Assembly: GCF_034497705.1 (NCBI RefSeq)
Contig: NZ_JAXRUV010000004.1
Coordinates: forward strand, 1-64,000
Length of the DNA stretch: 64,000 nt
From: Marinococcus luteus_A
Lineage (GTDB): Bacteria > Bacillota > Bacilli > Bacillales > Marinococcaceae
Reading direction: 5' to 3'
Positions 26,231 to 34,243 of the stretch are shown here, one piece after another. The position numbers and the translations under genes were made by a program. The notes beneath the pieces were generated by a model. It did not search any database and was not told the DNA's origin. It saw only the letters and a program-made list of their open reading frames with translations. Every line of letters begins with the position of its first letter. Position 1 is the first letter of the stretch.

Positions 26231-26421
26231 TACTCATCCTTCCAATCCGGCTGAAACTGACGGCATTTAACCCGCAGCTGCTCCACCATTTCTTCAAGTC
26301 TCTTCATTTCCGATTCGGAGCCTTCTTCAGGATCGATGTTGTCTACCATTGTCGAAAGCAGATGCAGACGCTGTTTTATATACTGAAGCTGCTGATTCTT
26401 GTCGTGTACTGGCGTACTCAT
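26230..26421 (-). CDS. SE1561 family small protein
   Basis: 63 residues, helical and charged. HDKNQQLQYIKQRLHLLSTMVDNIDPEE fits the uncharacterised SE1561 family of Bacillales. Its start overlaps the MATE gene stop by four bases and its stop overlaps the phosphatase start by one, so all three are translationally coupled. Function unknown. Confidence 0.75.
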   Translation of the reverse strand: MSTPVHDKNQQLQYIKQRLHLLSTMVDNIDPEEGSESEMKRLEEMVEQLRVKCRQFQPDWKDE

Positions 26422-27791
26422 GACGCTCCTCCTTTTTTCTTTTCTTCTTTGAATATATCAATACGGTTCCAGCCGCCAAACACATAATAGCTGACCGCAA
26501 TTACAGCGCTGATCACAAAACTGAGGCCTATGCCGAGCGCAATTCCGTTTTCTCCCATTCTTTCGGCAAAGAACCAGGCAAGCGGAAAACGAAGCACCCA
26601 GAAAGAAATAATATTCAGGGCAAGCACCTGGATCATCGCCCCGGAGCTGCGCACAATACCGTTCAGCACGAAATTTATTCCTAAAAACGGGTAAAAGAAA
26701 GCAACAATCTGCAGATACGTTTTACCATATTGAATGGTAGCTTCGTCGTTCACAAACAGTCCCATCAAAAATTCAGCCAGTAAAAAGACGGCGGTGCTCA
26801 TCGTGATTGATACGATTAAAATTAAAATTAACGCGTTTTTCGCAATGGAGCTGATACGGTCCCAGCGGTTCGCTCCAATATTTTGTCCAGCCATACTTGT
26901 AATGGCGGAACCGAGCGTTGTGGCCGGAAGCATAATCAGGCTGTCCAGACGTTGAGCTGCCCCGTACCCCGATAGAACCACAGAGCCAAACGACGTCACC
27001 ACCGTCATAATCGCCAACTGCCCGCCGGAAATAGCCATCATCGACAGGCCTGCCGGCAGGCCAAGCTTCATGATACGCTGAAATTCTGCTTTTTCGGGAA
27101 TGCTTGGCACAGCGAACGGAAGCCCCTTCACAAGAATCATATAGACGATCCCGAACACAAATGCACTCCCCTGGGAGATAACCGTTGCAATTGCCGCCCC
27201 CTGAATGCCCATATCAAAGCCGGAAATAAACAGCGGATCCAGAACAATGTTCAGCCCCACAGCCATCATTATAAAGCGAAGCGGGGTTTTACTGTCGCCG
27301 ACTGCACGCAGAACAGTGCCTATAAAATTATAGCCAAATAAAAAGACAATACCAATAAAGTTAATGCGTAAGTATATGACTGCACTTTCAAGGATATCCG
27401 GCGGCGTCCCCATCCAAGTCAAAACGGTGGGAGCTGCAAAAAAACCTATCGTTCCGAGGATAATTGCAAGCGTTCCTAAAACGGACACAAAAGCATTCAA
27501 AGAACGCTTCAGGCCCTCATCATCATCCGCTCCCACCCTCTGGGAAAGCACCGTTAATGTTGCGCTATTAATTCCAATAATAAAAGAAAGCACAGAAAAT
27601 AAAATCGTAGCAGCCAGGGAAACCGCCCCCAGGGCGCTAGCGCCGATTAAATTACCGACCCACAGGCTGTCCACGATTTGATAAGAGCTTTGAAGCAGGT
27701 TCCCAATAAAAATCGGAAAGGCGAATATCACCATTTTCTTCATGATACTGCCTTCCGTGAAGTCTAGCTGGTTACGTCCGGCATTTGCCAT
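26418..27791 (-). CDS. MATE family efflux transporter
   Basis: 457 residues with twelve membrane helices in two related halves (MatE domains at about 17-178 and 242-404). Motifs include FAFPIFIGNLLQSSYQIVDSLWVGNLIGASALGAVSLA near the N-terminus and a second-half GSAITSMAGQNIGANRWDR. Exchanges Na+ or H+ for cationic drugs in characterised members. First gene of a three-gene overlapping cassette. Confidence 0.92.
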   Translation of the reverse strand: MANAGRNQLDFTEGSIMKKMVIFAFPIFIGNLLQSSYQIVDSLWVGNLIGASALGAVSLAATILFSVLSFIIGINSATLTVLSQRVGADDDEGLKRSLNAFVSVLGTLAIILGTIGFFAAPTVLTWMGTPPDILESAVIYLRINFIGIVFLFGYNFIGTVLRAVGDSKTPLRFIMMAVGLNIVLDPLFISGFDMGIQGAAIATVISQGSAFVFGIVYMILVKGLPFAVPSIPEKAEFQRIMKLGLPAGLSMMAISGGQLAIMTVVTSFGSVVLSGYGAAQRLDSLIMLPATTLGSAITSMAGQNIGANRWDRISSIAKNALILILIVSITMSTAVFLLAEFLMGLFVNDEATIQYGKTYLQIVAFFYPFLGINFVLNGIVRSSGAMIQVLALNIISFWVLRFPLAWFFAERMGENGIALGIGLSFVISAVIAVSYYVFGGWNRIDIFKEEKKKGGAS

Positions 27792-27830
27792 ACTTTTCTC
27801 TCCAATTCTTTTCTAAGACCTCTTGCACTG

Positions 27831-28217
27831 TTAGTCGGAAAGAAGTTCGAATGTTTCTGTAACCGCAATGCTGTCTTTTACTGACTGGACCATCGAACAG
27901 TTTTTTTTGGTCCATTCCATATTTTTTTGCATCTGGGCTTCTGTTACGTTTTCTGCTTTTACGATAAAATGCAGATGAACAGCAGTTATTTTATTTGCCT
28001 GCTTTTCATCCCGTTCCACCTCTGCCTCAATTTGGATATCGTGCACTGTCTGGTGTCTTTTATTCATTATTTTACGCAGTACTCCTCCGCTGCAAACAGC
28101 AATCGAAGAAGTCATCAGCTGAAAAGGGCGAAAGCCATACTCCTCCTCCCCGGATACAGACAGCTCTCCGTAGTCTGTTCTTGTTTGAAATCCTCCGTCA
28201 GTCATCGAAAACTTCAT
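27831..28217 (-). CDS. OsmC family peroxiredoxin-like protein
   Basis: 128 residues from the ATG at 28217, which has SD GAGGTG. A GTG at 28226 lies inside the SD. Conserved cysteines appear in SSIAVCSGGVLRKI and KKNCSMVQSVKDSI, the Cys pair that reduces organic hydroperoxides in OsmC/Ohr. It is closer to the YhfA/OsmC-like subgroup than to Ohr. Stands alone. Confidence 0.85.
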   Translation of the reverse strand: MKFSMTDGGFQTRTDYGELSVSGEEEYGFRPFQLMTSSIAVCSGGVLRKIMNKRHQTVHDIQIEAEVERDEKQANKITAVHLHFIVKAENVTEAQMQKNMEWTKKNCSMVQSVKDSIAVTETFELLSD

Positions 28218-28357
28218 TCTATTCACCTCTTCAATAGTATCCTTCGTGTTGTATCTTATCTAAATATAAGCCTATCTCCAAACAAAAGGTATTATATCAA
28301 AAACTGAGGGATTTTGTGCAGATGACCGGAAGCCCGAAGCTTTTTAATTCATGAAAA

Positions 28358-28387
28358 AAGCAGCTGCTATAATGATAGCAGCTGCTT
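28358..28387 (-). terminator. Terminator of the aeRF1-like gene
   Basis: A 13-bp perfect stem AAGCAGCTGCTAT (28358-28370) pairs with 28375-28387 around AATG. On the minus strand it continues into a run of six Ts. Confidence 0.9.
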
Positions 28388-28399
28388 CAGCCGTACTGT

Positions 28400-29200
28400 T
28401 TAGCGTACGTTTTCTGGATAAATTTCGTTTAGAATTTCATGCGTTGGCGTAGAAATCAAGTTTTTATTAATGACTTCTTTCACTCTTCCACCCATGTTAT
28501 CTTCCAGGTCTTTAGCATATTCTTTATCGCCGATAATATATGCTGTATCAAGACCGCGGTTTTTCATCTGTTTGTTGATGACAGGCGCCAGGCTCTTGTA
28601 CCAGCGGTGGCGGTTTTCTTCAAAACGCTGCTGAACTTTATCCACCTGTGTAGAACCTGCAGCCGTACGGTCAGCTGATGCTGTACCTTTGTATTCCTGC
28701 CAGTCCTCGCTGTCCACATCCCAGTGAAATTGCATTTCTTCGCGGATTTTGCCCATTGAGGTATCGATCAGGTAAACATCCTGCTTGTTTGTAAGAAGAA
28801 TTGCTGTAGGCGGGAATGTTTTTTCCAGTTTTTCGAGTTGCTCAGTCTGCGGTGTTGGTTCCCACATTACTTCCGTCTCCACCGGCACCTGGAAAATATC
28901 TGCTTCCCAGGTGGATCCATCGCCGGAAGCGAAGATAATAACACTCTTCTGCAGATCAGAGCGATGGTCCTCAATGTATTTTTCGATATCATCGGTTATT
29001 TTTTTGATCGCATTTTTTTCATCTTTCGTTTCGCTCTTATCTGCGTACTGCTTTAAGCCGTTAACAGCCTTTTTGTATTTAATCTTCCATTCTTCACTAG
29101 GCTGTCCGCCTTCACCAATATCGGTGTTTAAATAAAAGGATACAAAACCATATTCGTCCTCTTTATTTTTCAGCTGTTTTAAATTGTTCGTTATTGCCAT
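28400..29200 (-). CDS. VLRF1 family aeRF1-type release-factor-like protein
   Basis: 266 residues. N-terminal strand pattern DEYGFVSFYLNTD and a central ILLTNKQDVYLIDTSMGKI resemble bacterial homologues of archaeal/eukaryal release factor 1 (baeRF families). The C-terminal part TAYIIGDKEYAKDLEDNM matches the L7Ae-like eRF1 domain 3. These proteins are thought to act on stalled ribosomes; that is family-level inference. Ends in a strong terminator and stands alone. Confidence 0.7.
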   Translation of the reverse strand: MAITNNLKQLKNKEDEYGFVSFYLNTDIGEGGQPSEEWKIKYKKAVNGLKQYADKSETKDEKNAIKKITDDIEKYIEDHRSDLQKSVIIFASGDGSTWEADIFQVPVETEVMWEPTPQTEQLEKLEKTFPPTAILLTNKQDVYLIDTSMGKIREEMQFHWDVDSEDWQEYKGTASADRTAAGSTQVDKVQQRFEENRHRWYKSLAPVINKQMKNRGLDTAYIIGDKEYAKDLEDNMGGRVKEVINKNLISTPTHEILNEIYPENVR

Positions 29201-29319
29201 TGTCTGTTGCCCCTTTCCGTGACTGTGTTAACTATTCAATTACCATTCTACAAAGTGTATTTCCTTCGAATAGAAACGGTAAACGTCAAATACAATAATA
29301 TTTTAAAACCAATAAAAAA

Positions 29320-29343
29320 GCAGGTTCAAATGAAAGAACCTGC
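29320..29343 (-). terminator. Terminator of the YtxH-like gene
   Basis: Stem GCAGGTTC (29320-29327) pairs with GAACCTGC (29336-29343) and is followed on the minus strand by six Ts. Confidence 0.8.
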
Positions 29344-29349
29344 CCTTTT

Positions 29350-29778
29350 TTATGAAGAAGACTGGGTATTTTCAGCACTCTGCAGCTGGCCTGAGCCGCT
29401 GTTTGAAGAACTGCTTTCGATAGCTGTGCTTTCTTCTTTTAGTTCTTTTAATTCACCGGTAGTTTCAAGCGTGGTTGTTTTTGCTTTCATCAATGTTTCT
29501 TTCAGGCTGTTCACCCGGTTGACGATCTCCTGAATATCTGTGCTTGCCGACTGGAGAAGCTCAGAATAATAGTTTGATGTTTCTCTAAGCGTAGAAATAA
29601 CCGATTCCCGGTTCTCTGAAAGAAACTGCGACGTATTGTTCAGTGTGGAAGCTGTTTGTTTCGTCCCCTCTACAATAGGAGTACGGGTTTTACGTGTACT
29701 GAGCAAAACAATAACGGAGACGACGCCTCCAAGAATTAAACCAATTTTAAGTGCTGTGTTTCCATTTTCCTCTGCCAT
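29350..29778 (-). CDS. YtxH-like membrane-anchored helical protein
   Basis: 142 residues. One N-terminal membrane segment (about 10-28, LKIGLILGGVVSVIVLLS) is followed by a basic RKTRTP stop, a long amphipathic helix with coiled-coil character (about 45-110) and a Ser-rich, low-complexity tail. This matches the architecture of YtxH/general stress proteins of Bacilli, though the family match is loose. ATG at 29778 after AAAGGATGG. Confidence 0.6.
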   Translation of the reverse strand: MAEENGNTALKIGLILGGVVSVIVLLSTRKTRTPIVEGTKQTASTLNNTSQFLSENRESVISTLRETSNYYSELLQSASTDIQEIVNRVNSLKETLMKAKTTTLETTGELKELKEESTAIESSSSNSGSGQLQSAENTQSSS

Positions 29779-29994
29779 CACTATCCATCCTTTCGACTTT
29801 GCATATAGTATTACCTATACCACATTTTACATGAATTTATTCTTTTTTACTTTATCTTATCAAAAAAAATCTACCTATCAGGAAACTATTGTGCTTTTGG
29901 TCACATTTTCATAATTTTATGGTTTGTCAAACAAGTAATATAGGGTAAACTAATTGTCAGCAGGAGTATAATAGAAAGAAAGGAAGATGTCCGC

Positions 29995-30156
29995 ATGAGA
30001 AAACCACAGAGACTTTCATTTGAAGACTTAGTGGAAGCAAATAAAAATGAGCTCAAAGGCAACAAGCAGGCACTTGATTCAATAGACCGCAGGCTTGATG
30101 AAAAAAAATCCAAAGAAGTATATGTCCGCCCGGGCACTAAAAAACGAGCCAACTAA
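29995..30156 (+). CDS. fbpB: FbpB family small basic protein
   Basis: 53 residues beginning MRKPQRLSFEDLVEANK, rich in Lys and Arg, with SD AAAGGA nine bases before the ATG. The start and the EDLV..NK.EL pattern fit the Fur-regulated basic protein FbpB. In B. subtilis FbpB helps the small RNA FsrA in iron-sparing repression. I do not see a clear Fur box in the 200 bases upstream, so iron control is uncertain here. It lies next to a ferritin gene. Confidence 0.75.
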   Translation: MRKPQRLSFEDLVEANKNELKGNKQALDSIDRRLDEKKSKEVYVRPGTKKRAN

Positions 30157-30165
30157 TAGCGCTGC

Positions 30166-30203
30166 AAGGATGGCGCCCCTCCAGATATTTCTATGCCATC
30201 CTT
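30166..30203 (+). terminator. Hairpin after fbpB
   Basis: AAGGATGGC (30166-30174) pairs with GCCATCCTT (30195-30203) across a 20-nt loop. T-rich sequence begins about ten bases later. Possible terminator or 3' stability element. Confidence 0.45.
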
Positions 30204-30270
30204 ATATGTTGCTCCTTTTAATTTTTTGAATTTTTCGTCAAATATATCCGTAAGAATAATTCTCTACAAT

Positions 30271-30298
30271 AAAAAAACCGCCTTTCGGCGGCTTTTTT
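30271..30298. terminator. Bidirectional terminator before the ferritin gene end
   Basis: Seven As, CCGCC (30278-30282), TTTC loop, GGCGG (30287-30291) and six Ts. Serves the minus-strand ferritin gene and can stop transcription from fbpB. Confidence 0.8.
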
Positions 30299-30307
30299 CT
30301 CTGTATT

Positions 30308-30757
30308 CTACAGATCGGAGTCTTCGAGAATCCGTTCAATTTCTTCTTTATGACCAGTCTCATCAGAAATGAGGTCTTCAAGTTTGTTTTGAAGCTCGAT
30401 CATGTTCAGCTCTTCTGCCTGCTGGGCGCGTTTAGTGTAACGCTCAATCGTGTCCGCTTCAGCGTCACGGGCAGCTTCAAGCATTTCACGTACTTGGAAC
30501 GTCTGCTTCACATCGGCAGGCTTTGTAGTTGGTGTGCCGCCGAGCGTACGGATTTTAGAAGCCAGGTATTGAGCGTGGCCCTGCTCGTCACCGATTTCGT
30601 CTTCAAACAATGGTCTGAGCATTGGTGTGTGAATGCCGGAAACCACAGCTGCATAGTTTGTATACATGATAGCTGCCGCATATTCGTGTGCTAAGTCGAC
30701 ATTAAGTCCATCGATTAATTCCTGTACTTTAGGATCGTTTTCTCTTACGCGTTCCAT
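30308..30757 (-). CDS. Ferritin-like domain protein (bacterioferritin/Dps-type)
   Basis: 149 residues, four-helix bundle. Candidate di-iron ligands: Glu in AHEYAAAIMY, Glu and His in DEIGDEQGHAQYL, Glu in EADTIERY, and Glu-x2-His in DETGHKEE. The Ex2H pattern in both halves is typical of ferritin/rubrerythrin-like diiron proteins. Iron storage or peroxide removal is the expected role. Close to msrAB and fbpB in a redox/iron neighbourhood. Confidence 0.85.
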   Translation of the reverse strand: MERVRENDPKVQELIDGLNVDLAHEYAAAIMYTNYAAVVSGIHTPMLRPLFEDEIGDEQGHAQYLASKIRTLGGTPTTKPADVKQTFQVREMLEAARDAEADTIERYTKRAQQAEELNMIELQNKLEDLISDETGHKEEIERILEDSDL

Positions 30758-30861
30758 GAATAAATTCCTCCTGTCGTCTGTTTAGTGCAATTGATGTCTT
30801 TTCATAGTTGTAACCTTCCAAAGTGTATTTTACCCTTTTTTAGGCTGAAAAAACCTCTTTT

Positions 30862-31305
30862 TTATTTGAACAGGTATAGATATTCGCTGTAACCCTGCTC
30901 TTCCAGTTCATTGACCGGGATAAATTTAAGGGCGGCCGAATTGATACAATACCGTAAACCAGTTGGTTCAGGACCATCCGGAAATACGTGTCCGAGGTGG
31001 GAATCCGCTTCGTCGCTGCGAACTTCCGTTCTTCTCATCCCTAAAGAATCATCAAAGTTTTCTTTAACTTCGCTCTCCTTTAAAGGCATGGTAAAGCTTG
31101 GCCAGCCGCAGTTGGAATCAAATTTATCCTTTGAGCTGAACAAGGGCTCTCCGGAAACTACGTCTACATACAGCCCTTCCTCTTTATGGTTCCAGTATTC
31201 ATTTTCAAACGGGCGCTCCGTGGCATCATTTTGAGTCACTTCATACTGTATTGGGGTTAAACGCTGTTTCAGTTCTTCTGTACTATATTTCTTATTGGTG
31301 CTCAT
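30862..31305 (-). CDS. msrB: Peptide-methionine (R)-S-oxide reductase
   Basis: Reduces R-methionine sulfoxide in proteins. 147 residues. The catalytic Cys is in LRYCINSAAL. DSNCGWPSF and HLGHVFPDGP are the other family motifs. The CxxC zinc pairs of some MsrBs are absent, as in B. subtilis MsrB. ATG at 31305 with GGAGTGA. A GTG at 31314 is too close to the SD. Overlaps the msrA 3' end by 14 bases. Confidence 0.95.
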   Translation of the reverse strand: MSTNKKYSTEELKQRLTPIQYEVTQNDATERPFENEYWNHKEEGLYVDVVSGEPLFSSKDKFDSNCGWPSFTMPLKESEVKENFDDSLGMRRTEVRSDEADSHLGHVFPDGPEPTGLRYCINSAALKFIPVNELEEQGYSEYLYLFK

Positions 31306-31843
31306 TCTGCTCACTCCAGTAATTGTTTATAAATCCTTCACGGCCGGAGCCCTTCCGGTACATCATATAGTGAAAACGATTTTTGTGATGATAATCCTGG
31401 TGATATTCCTCGGCCGGATAAAATACTCCGGCTTCCCTGATTCTCGTTACCACAGGTTTTTCAAACGGACCATTTTCATCAAGCTCCTGTTTGGAAGCTT
31501 CAGCAAGCCTGCGCTGTTCTTCATCATGGTAAAAAATATTAGTCGTATAGGATTCCCCGCGGTCATTAAACTGACCGCCCGGATCTGTAGGGTCAATCTG
31601 GCGCCAGAATATTTCAAGCAGCCGTTCATAAGATACCACCGATGGGTCGTATTTCATTTGAATAGCTTCTACGTGACCGGTAGTTTCTGAACACACTTCC
31701 CGGTACGTCGGGTTTTCTGTATGACCTCCGGTATATCCCGACATAATGTCGTAGACACCTTCCTCCTGTTCAAAAGGGCCTACCATACACCAGAAACATC
31801 CTCCGGCAAAGGTGGCAAGCTTCGTGTTTTGTTCTTCTGCCAT
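31292..31843 (-). CDS. msrA: Peptide-methionine (S)-S-oxide reductase
   Basis: Reduces S-methionine sulfoxide. 183 residues with the catalytic GCFWC motif near the N-terminus, SGYTGG, TGHVEA and the C-terminal YHQDY. The ATG at 31843 has SD GGGGTG. The GTG at 31852 is in that SD. First gene of the msrA-msrB operon, as in B. subtilis. Confidence 0.95.
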   Translation of the reverse strand: MAEEQNTKLATFAGGCFWCMVGPFEQEEGVYDIMSGYTGGHTENPTYREVCSETTGHVEAIQMKYDPSVVSYERLLEIFWRQIDPTDPGGQFNDRGESYTTNIFYHDEEQRRLAEASKQELDENGPFEKPVVTRIREAGVFYPAEEYHQDYHHKNRFHYMMYRKGSGREGFINNYWSEQNEHQ

Positions 31844-31951
31844 AATATTCACCCCAATCTCTCATGTACTGTTAATTATAACATTTCTTCATTTGATTTC
31901 CTGTTTATGTGCTCACCATGAATCTTCTTCCGTTAATCCCGTTCAATAACA

Positions 31952-31977
31952 AAAGGCCAGCTCTCCGGCCGGCCTTT
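31952..31977 (-). terminator. Hairpin after yfkM-like gene
   Basis: AAAGGCC (31952-31958) pairs with GGCCTTT (31971-31977). On the minus strand a short TTTTG follows. Probable terminator. Confidence 0.55.
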
Positions 31978-31982
31978 CGATC

Positions 31983-32495
31983 TTATTTTGCTAATTGTTT
32001 CAGAGATTCGCGGTTAAATGCCGGGATGTCATCCGGCTCACGGCTTGTGACCAGGTTGTTGCAAACGACTACTTCTTCATCATGAAGCTTCGCTTTCGCA
32101 TACTCCATATCTGTCTGAATGGATTTAAATCCTGTCGCATTACGGCCTTCCAGCGCTTTTGCTGTAATAAGCAGCTGCGGACCGTGGCAGATTGCAAATA
32201 CCGGCTTATCATGATCCATGAAGTATTTGGCGAAATCCACGAATCGCTGATCGCCGCGAAGCTGATCCGGAGAAAATCCTCCTGGAATAAGAAGAGCATC
32301 AAAGTCTTCCGGCTTCACGTCTTCAATAGAAGCGTCAACGGTTACTTTCGCTTCTCCCTGTTTACCGGTAACGGTTTTTCCCTTTTCATTTTCGATTACG
32401 GTAAGTTCATGACCTTCTTTTTCGAATGCTTCTTTCGGGTCTGTGAATTCCACATCTTCAAAAAGATCTGTAAGGACTACTGCTATTTTACTCAT
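31983..32495 (-). CDS. yfkM: DJ-1/PfpI family protein (YfkM, general stress protein 18)
   Basis: 170 residues. Nucleophile elbow FAICHGPQLL with the reactive Cys about 103, and conserved Glu near the N-terminus (LFEDVEF). Family members act as proteases, deglycases or holdases, and the activity is debated. Two adjacent ATGs (32498, 32495) follow AGGTGAT. Confidence 0.88.
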   Translation of the reverse strand: MSKIAVVLTDLFEDVEFTDPKEAFEKEGHELTVIENEKGKTVTGKQGEAKVTVDASIEDVKPEDFDALLIPGGFSPDQLRGDQRFVDFAKYFMDHDKPVFAICHGPQLLITAKALEGRNATGFKSIQTDMEYAKAKLHDEEVVVCNNLVTSREPDDIPAFNRESLKQLAK

Positions 32496-32562
32496 CATAT
32501 ATCACCTTTCCTGGATATAATCTTTAGTCACACAAATAAGTTTACCCAAGTCCCTGCTCATT

Positions 32563-33579
32563 CTAAACCTGGCAGCTGTTTATTTTAAACCGGTCGGCAA
32601 TCCTCCGCATCGAGGCAGCCTTTTCTTCAAATGACGGAGTGATGCCTGCAGTCATAATTTCTTCAGCACCGTAAGCTTTTTCAAGCCATTTGAGCTTTTC
32701 CTCCACCTGGTCTATCGTTCCCACGGCGTTATGATACCGGTTTTTTTGAAACATGTCCTTTTCTTCATCCATGTACGTAACGTCTTTGACCATCTCGTAC
32801 GAGGGGATACCGAGCAGGCCGAGCCCCTTAGCCGTAACTGAAGAAACGTAATCACTTACCGCCCTCCATTCTTCTGCCTGCTGTTCGGACTCTGCTGCAA
32901 GTGCTGAGACCGCCAGCATAAAATAAGGAGCGGGATAGACGCTAGAAGGCTGAAAATGTTCATGATAATAATCAGCTGCCTGAAAGCCTTCATCCGGATT
33001 GATAAAATGAGCGAAGCAAAACGGCAGGCCGTTTTCTGCCGCTGTTTTAGCACTGTCCCGGCTTGAGCCGAGAATCCAGACTCCCGGCTTCACCTGGGCC
33101 CGGGGAGTTACGGAAGCATAGTCATACAGTCCTTTGTATTTATTGCCTTCCGGGGACAAAAAAGTGAGCAGCTCTTTCAGCTGTTCAGGATACCTCGCTG
33201 CATTTCTTGACCCTCCTTCGTGAAGCGCCCTTGTAACGTTTGGCATGGCTCCCGGGGCCCTGCCCAGACCCAGATCAATGCGACCTCTGTAAAGCGAAGC
33301 CAGCACTTCAAATACCTCCGCTACTTTAAAAGCACTGTAATGAGGGAGCAGTACTGCACCGGAGCCAACTTTTATACGTTTTGTGCATGCAGCTAGATGA
33401 GCAATTAATACTTCCGGAGCGCTCCCGGCTATATGCTTCGTGCCGTGATGCTCAGAGACCCAGAACCGGTGGTAGCCGATTTCTTCAGCGATTCGGGCGT
33501 ATTCCCCGGTCCAGGCGAATGTTTTTTCCGGCGTTTCTCCGTAGGGCATGATGGATTGATCAAGTATACTCAGTTTCAC
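32563..33579 (-). CDS. LLM class flavin-dependent oxidoreductase
   Basis: 338 residues, luciferase-like TIM barrel. FWVSEHHGTKHIAGSAPEVL and RIDLGLGRAPG are the class motifs, with VGSGAVLLPHYSAFKVAE. It resembles the B. subtilis YtmO/YwcH type with single-chain oxidoreductase organisation. Substrate unknown. It ends 64 bases after the yfkM start, on the same strand, and starts 16 bases after rnhA. Confidence 0.88.
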   Translation of the reverse strand: MKLSILDQSIMPYGETPEKTFAWTGEYARIAEEIGYHRFWVSEHHGTKHIAGSAPEVLIAHLAACTKRIKVGSGAVLLPHYSAFKVAEVFEVLASLYRGRIDLGLGRAPGAMPNVTRALHEGGSRNAARYPEQLKELLTFLSPEGNKYKGLYDYASVTPRAQVKPGVWILGSSRDSAKTAAENGLPFCFAHFINPDEGFQAADYYHEHFQPSSVYPAPYFMLAVSALAAESEQQAEEWRAVSDYVSSVTAKGLGLLGIPSYEMVKDVTYMDEEKDMFQKNRYHNAVGTIDQVEEKLKWLEKAYGAEEIMTAGITPSFEEKAASMRRIADRFKINSCQV

Positions 33580-33595
33580 GCTTTCCCTTCTTTCT

Positions 33596-34186
33596 TTACT
33601 TGCGCTGATAATCCGCTTTAATTTCTCCCCAGTTATTTGTATCCCATTTATAAATCGGGTTCTCCCATGTGTGCTCCTTCAGCCATTTTTCTGCCTGTCG
33701 TATCTCTTCCCAGATTTCCCGGCTGTCCGCATCTTCAACAAGCGTCGAATTCGCTTTTTTCTTTTCAATCCATCCAATGGCTGTCGCCGAGTCCGAATAT
33801 ACAGGCATTCCGCTCTCCTTTTCTTTTAAGTACCGGAGCGCGTGCACGATCCCTAGAAATTCCGCCATATTGTTTGTGCCTTTTTTAAACCCGGGATGGG
33901 CAAACACAATCTCTTCCGTTTTCGTATAGACGCCCCGGTATTCTACCGGCCCCGGGTTGCCGTGAGAGCCGGCGTCTACAGAAATACTTTCCATTATGTA
34001 GCTGCCGTTTTCAGTTTCAGGCTTTCCTCCGGAGCCGTTAAAAGCTGCCTCTGCTTCTTCATATGAAGGAAACGATTTAAATTTCGCTCCTTTGAACCCC
34101 TTGACCTGCTTTTCACATTCAGCCCAGTTACTGTAAATCCCAGGGGTTTTTCCTTCCCATACTACATACCATTTCTTTTTCGCCAT
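33596..34186 (-). CDS. rnhA: Ribonuclease HI with N-terminal hybrid-binding domain
   Basis: 196 residues, the same length as the structurally studied Bacillus halodurans RNase H1. N-terminal RNA/DNA hybrid-binding (viroplasmin-like) domain with KKKWYVVWEGKTPGIYSNWAECEKQVKGF (described as residues 2-31). Catalytic acids: Asp in SVDAGSHGNPG, Glu in NNMAEFLGI, Asp in YSDSATAI, and the last Asp in IKADY. Start ATG at 34186 after GGGGAG. Cleaves RNA in RNA-DNA hybrids. Confidence 0.94.
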   Translation of the reverse strand: MAKKKWYVVWEGKTPGIYSNWAECEKQVKGFKGAKFKSFPSYEEAEAAFNGSGGKPETENGSYIMESISVDAGSHGNPGPVEYRGVYTKTEEIVFAHPGFKKGTNNMAEFLGIVHALRYLKEKESGMPVYSDSATAIGWIEKKKANSTLVEDADSREIWEEIRQAEKWLKEHTWENPIYKWDTNNWGEIKADYQRK

Positions 34187-34211
34187 TTGTCTCACTCCCC
34201 GTGAAAAAAGA

Positions 34212-34235
34212 ACGTCTCCCGACCAGCAGAGACGT
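34212..34235 (-). terminator. Terminator of the IucD-like gene
   Basis: ACGTCTC (34212-34218) pairs with GAGACGT (34229-34235). Followed on the minus strand by TTCTTTTTT. Confidence 0.75.
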
Positions 34236-34243
34236 CCAATTCC

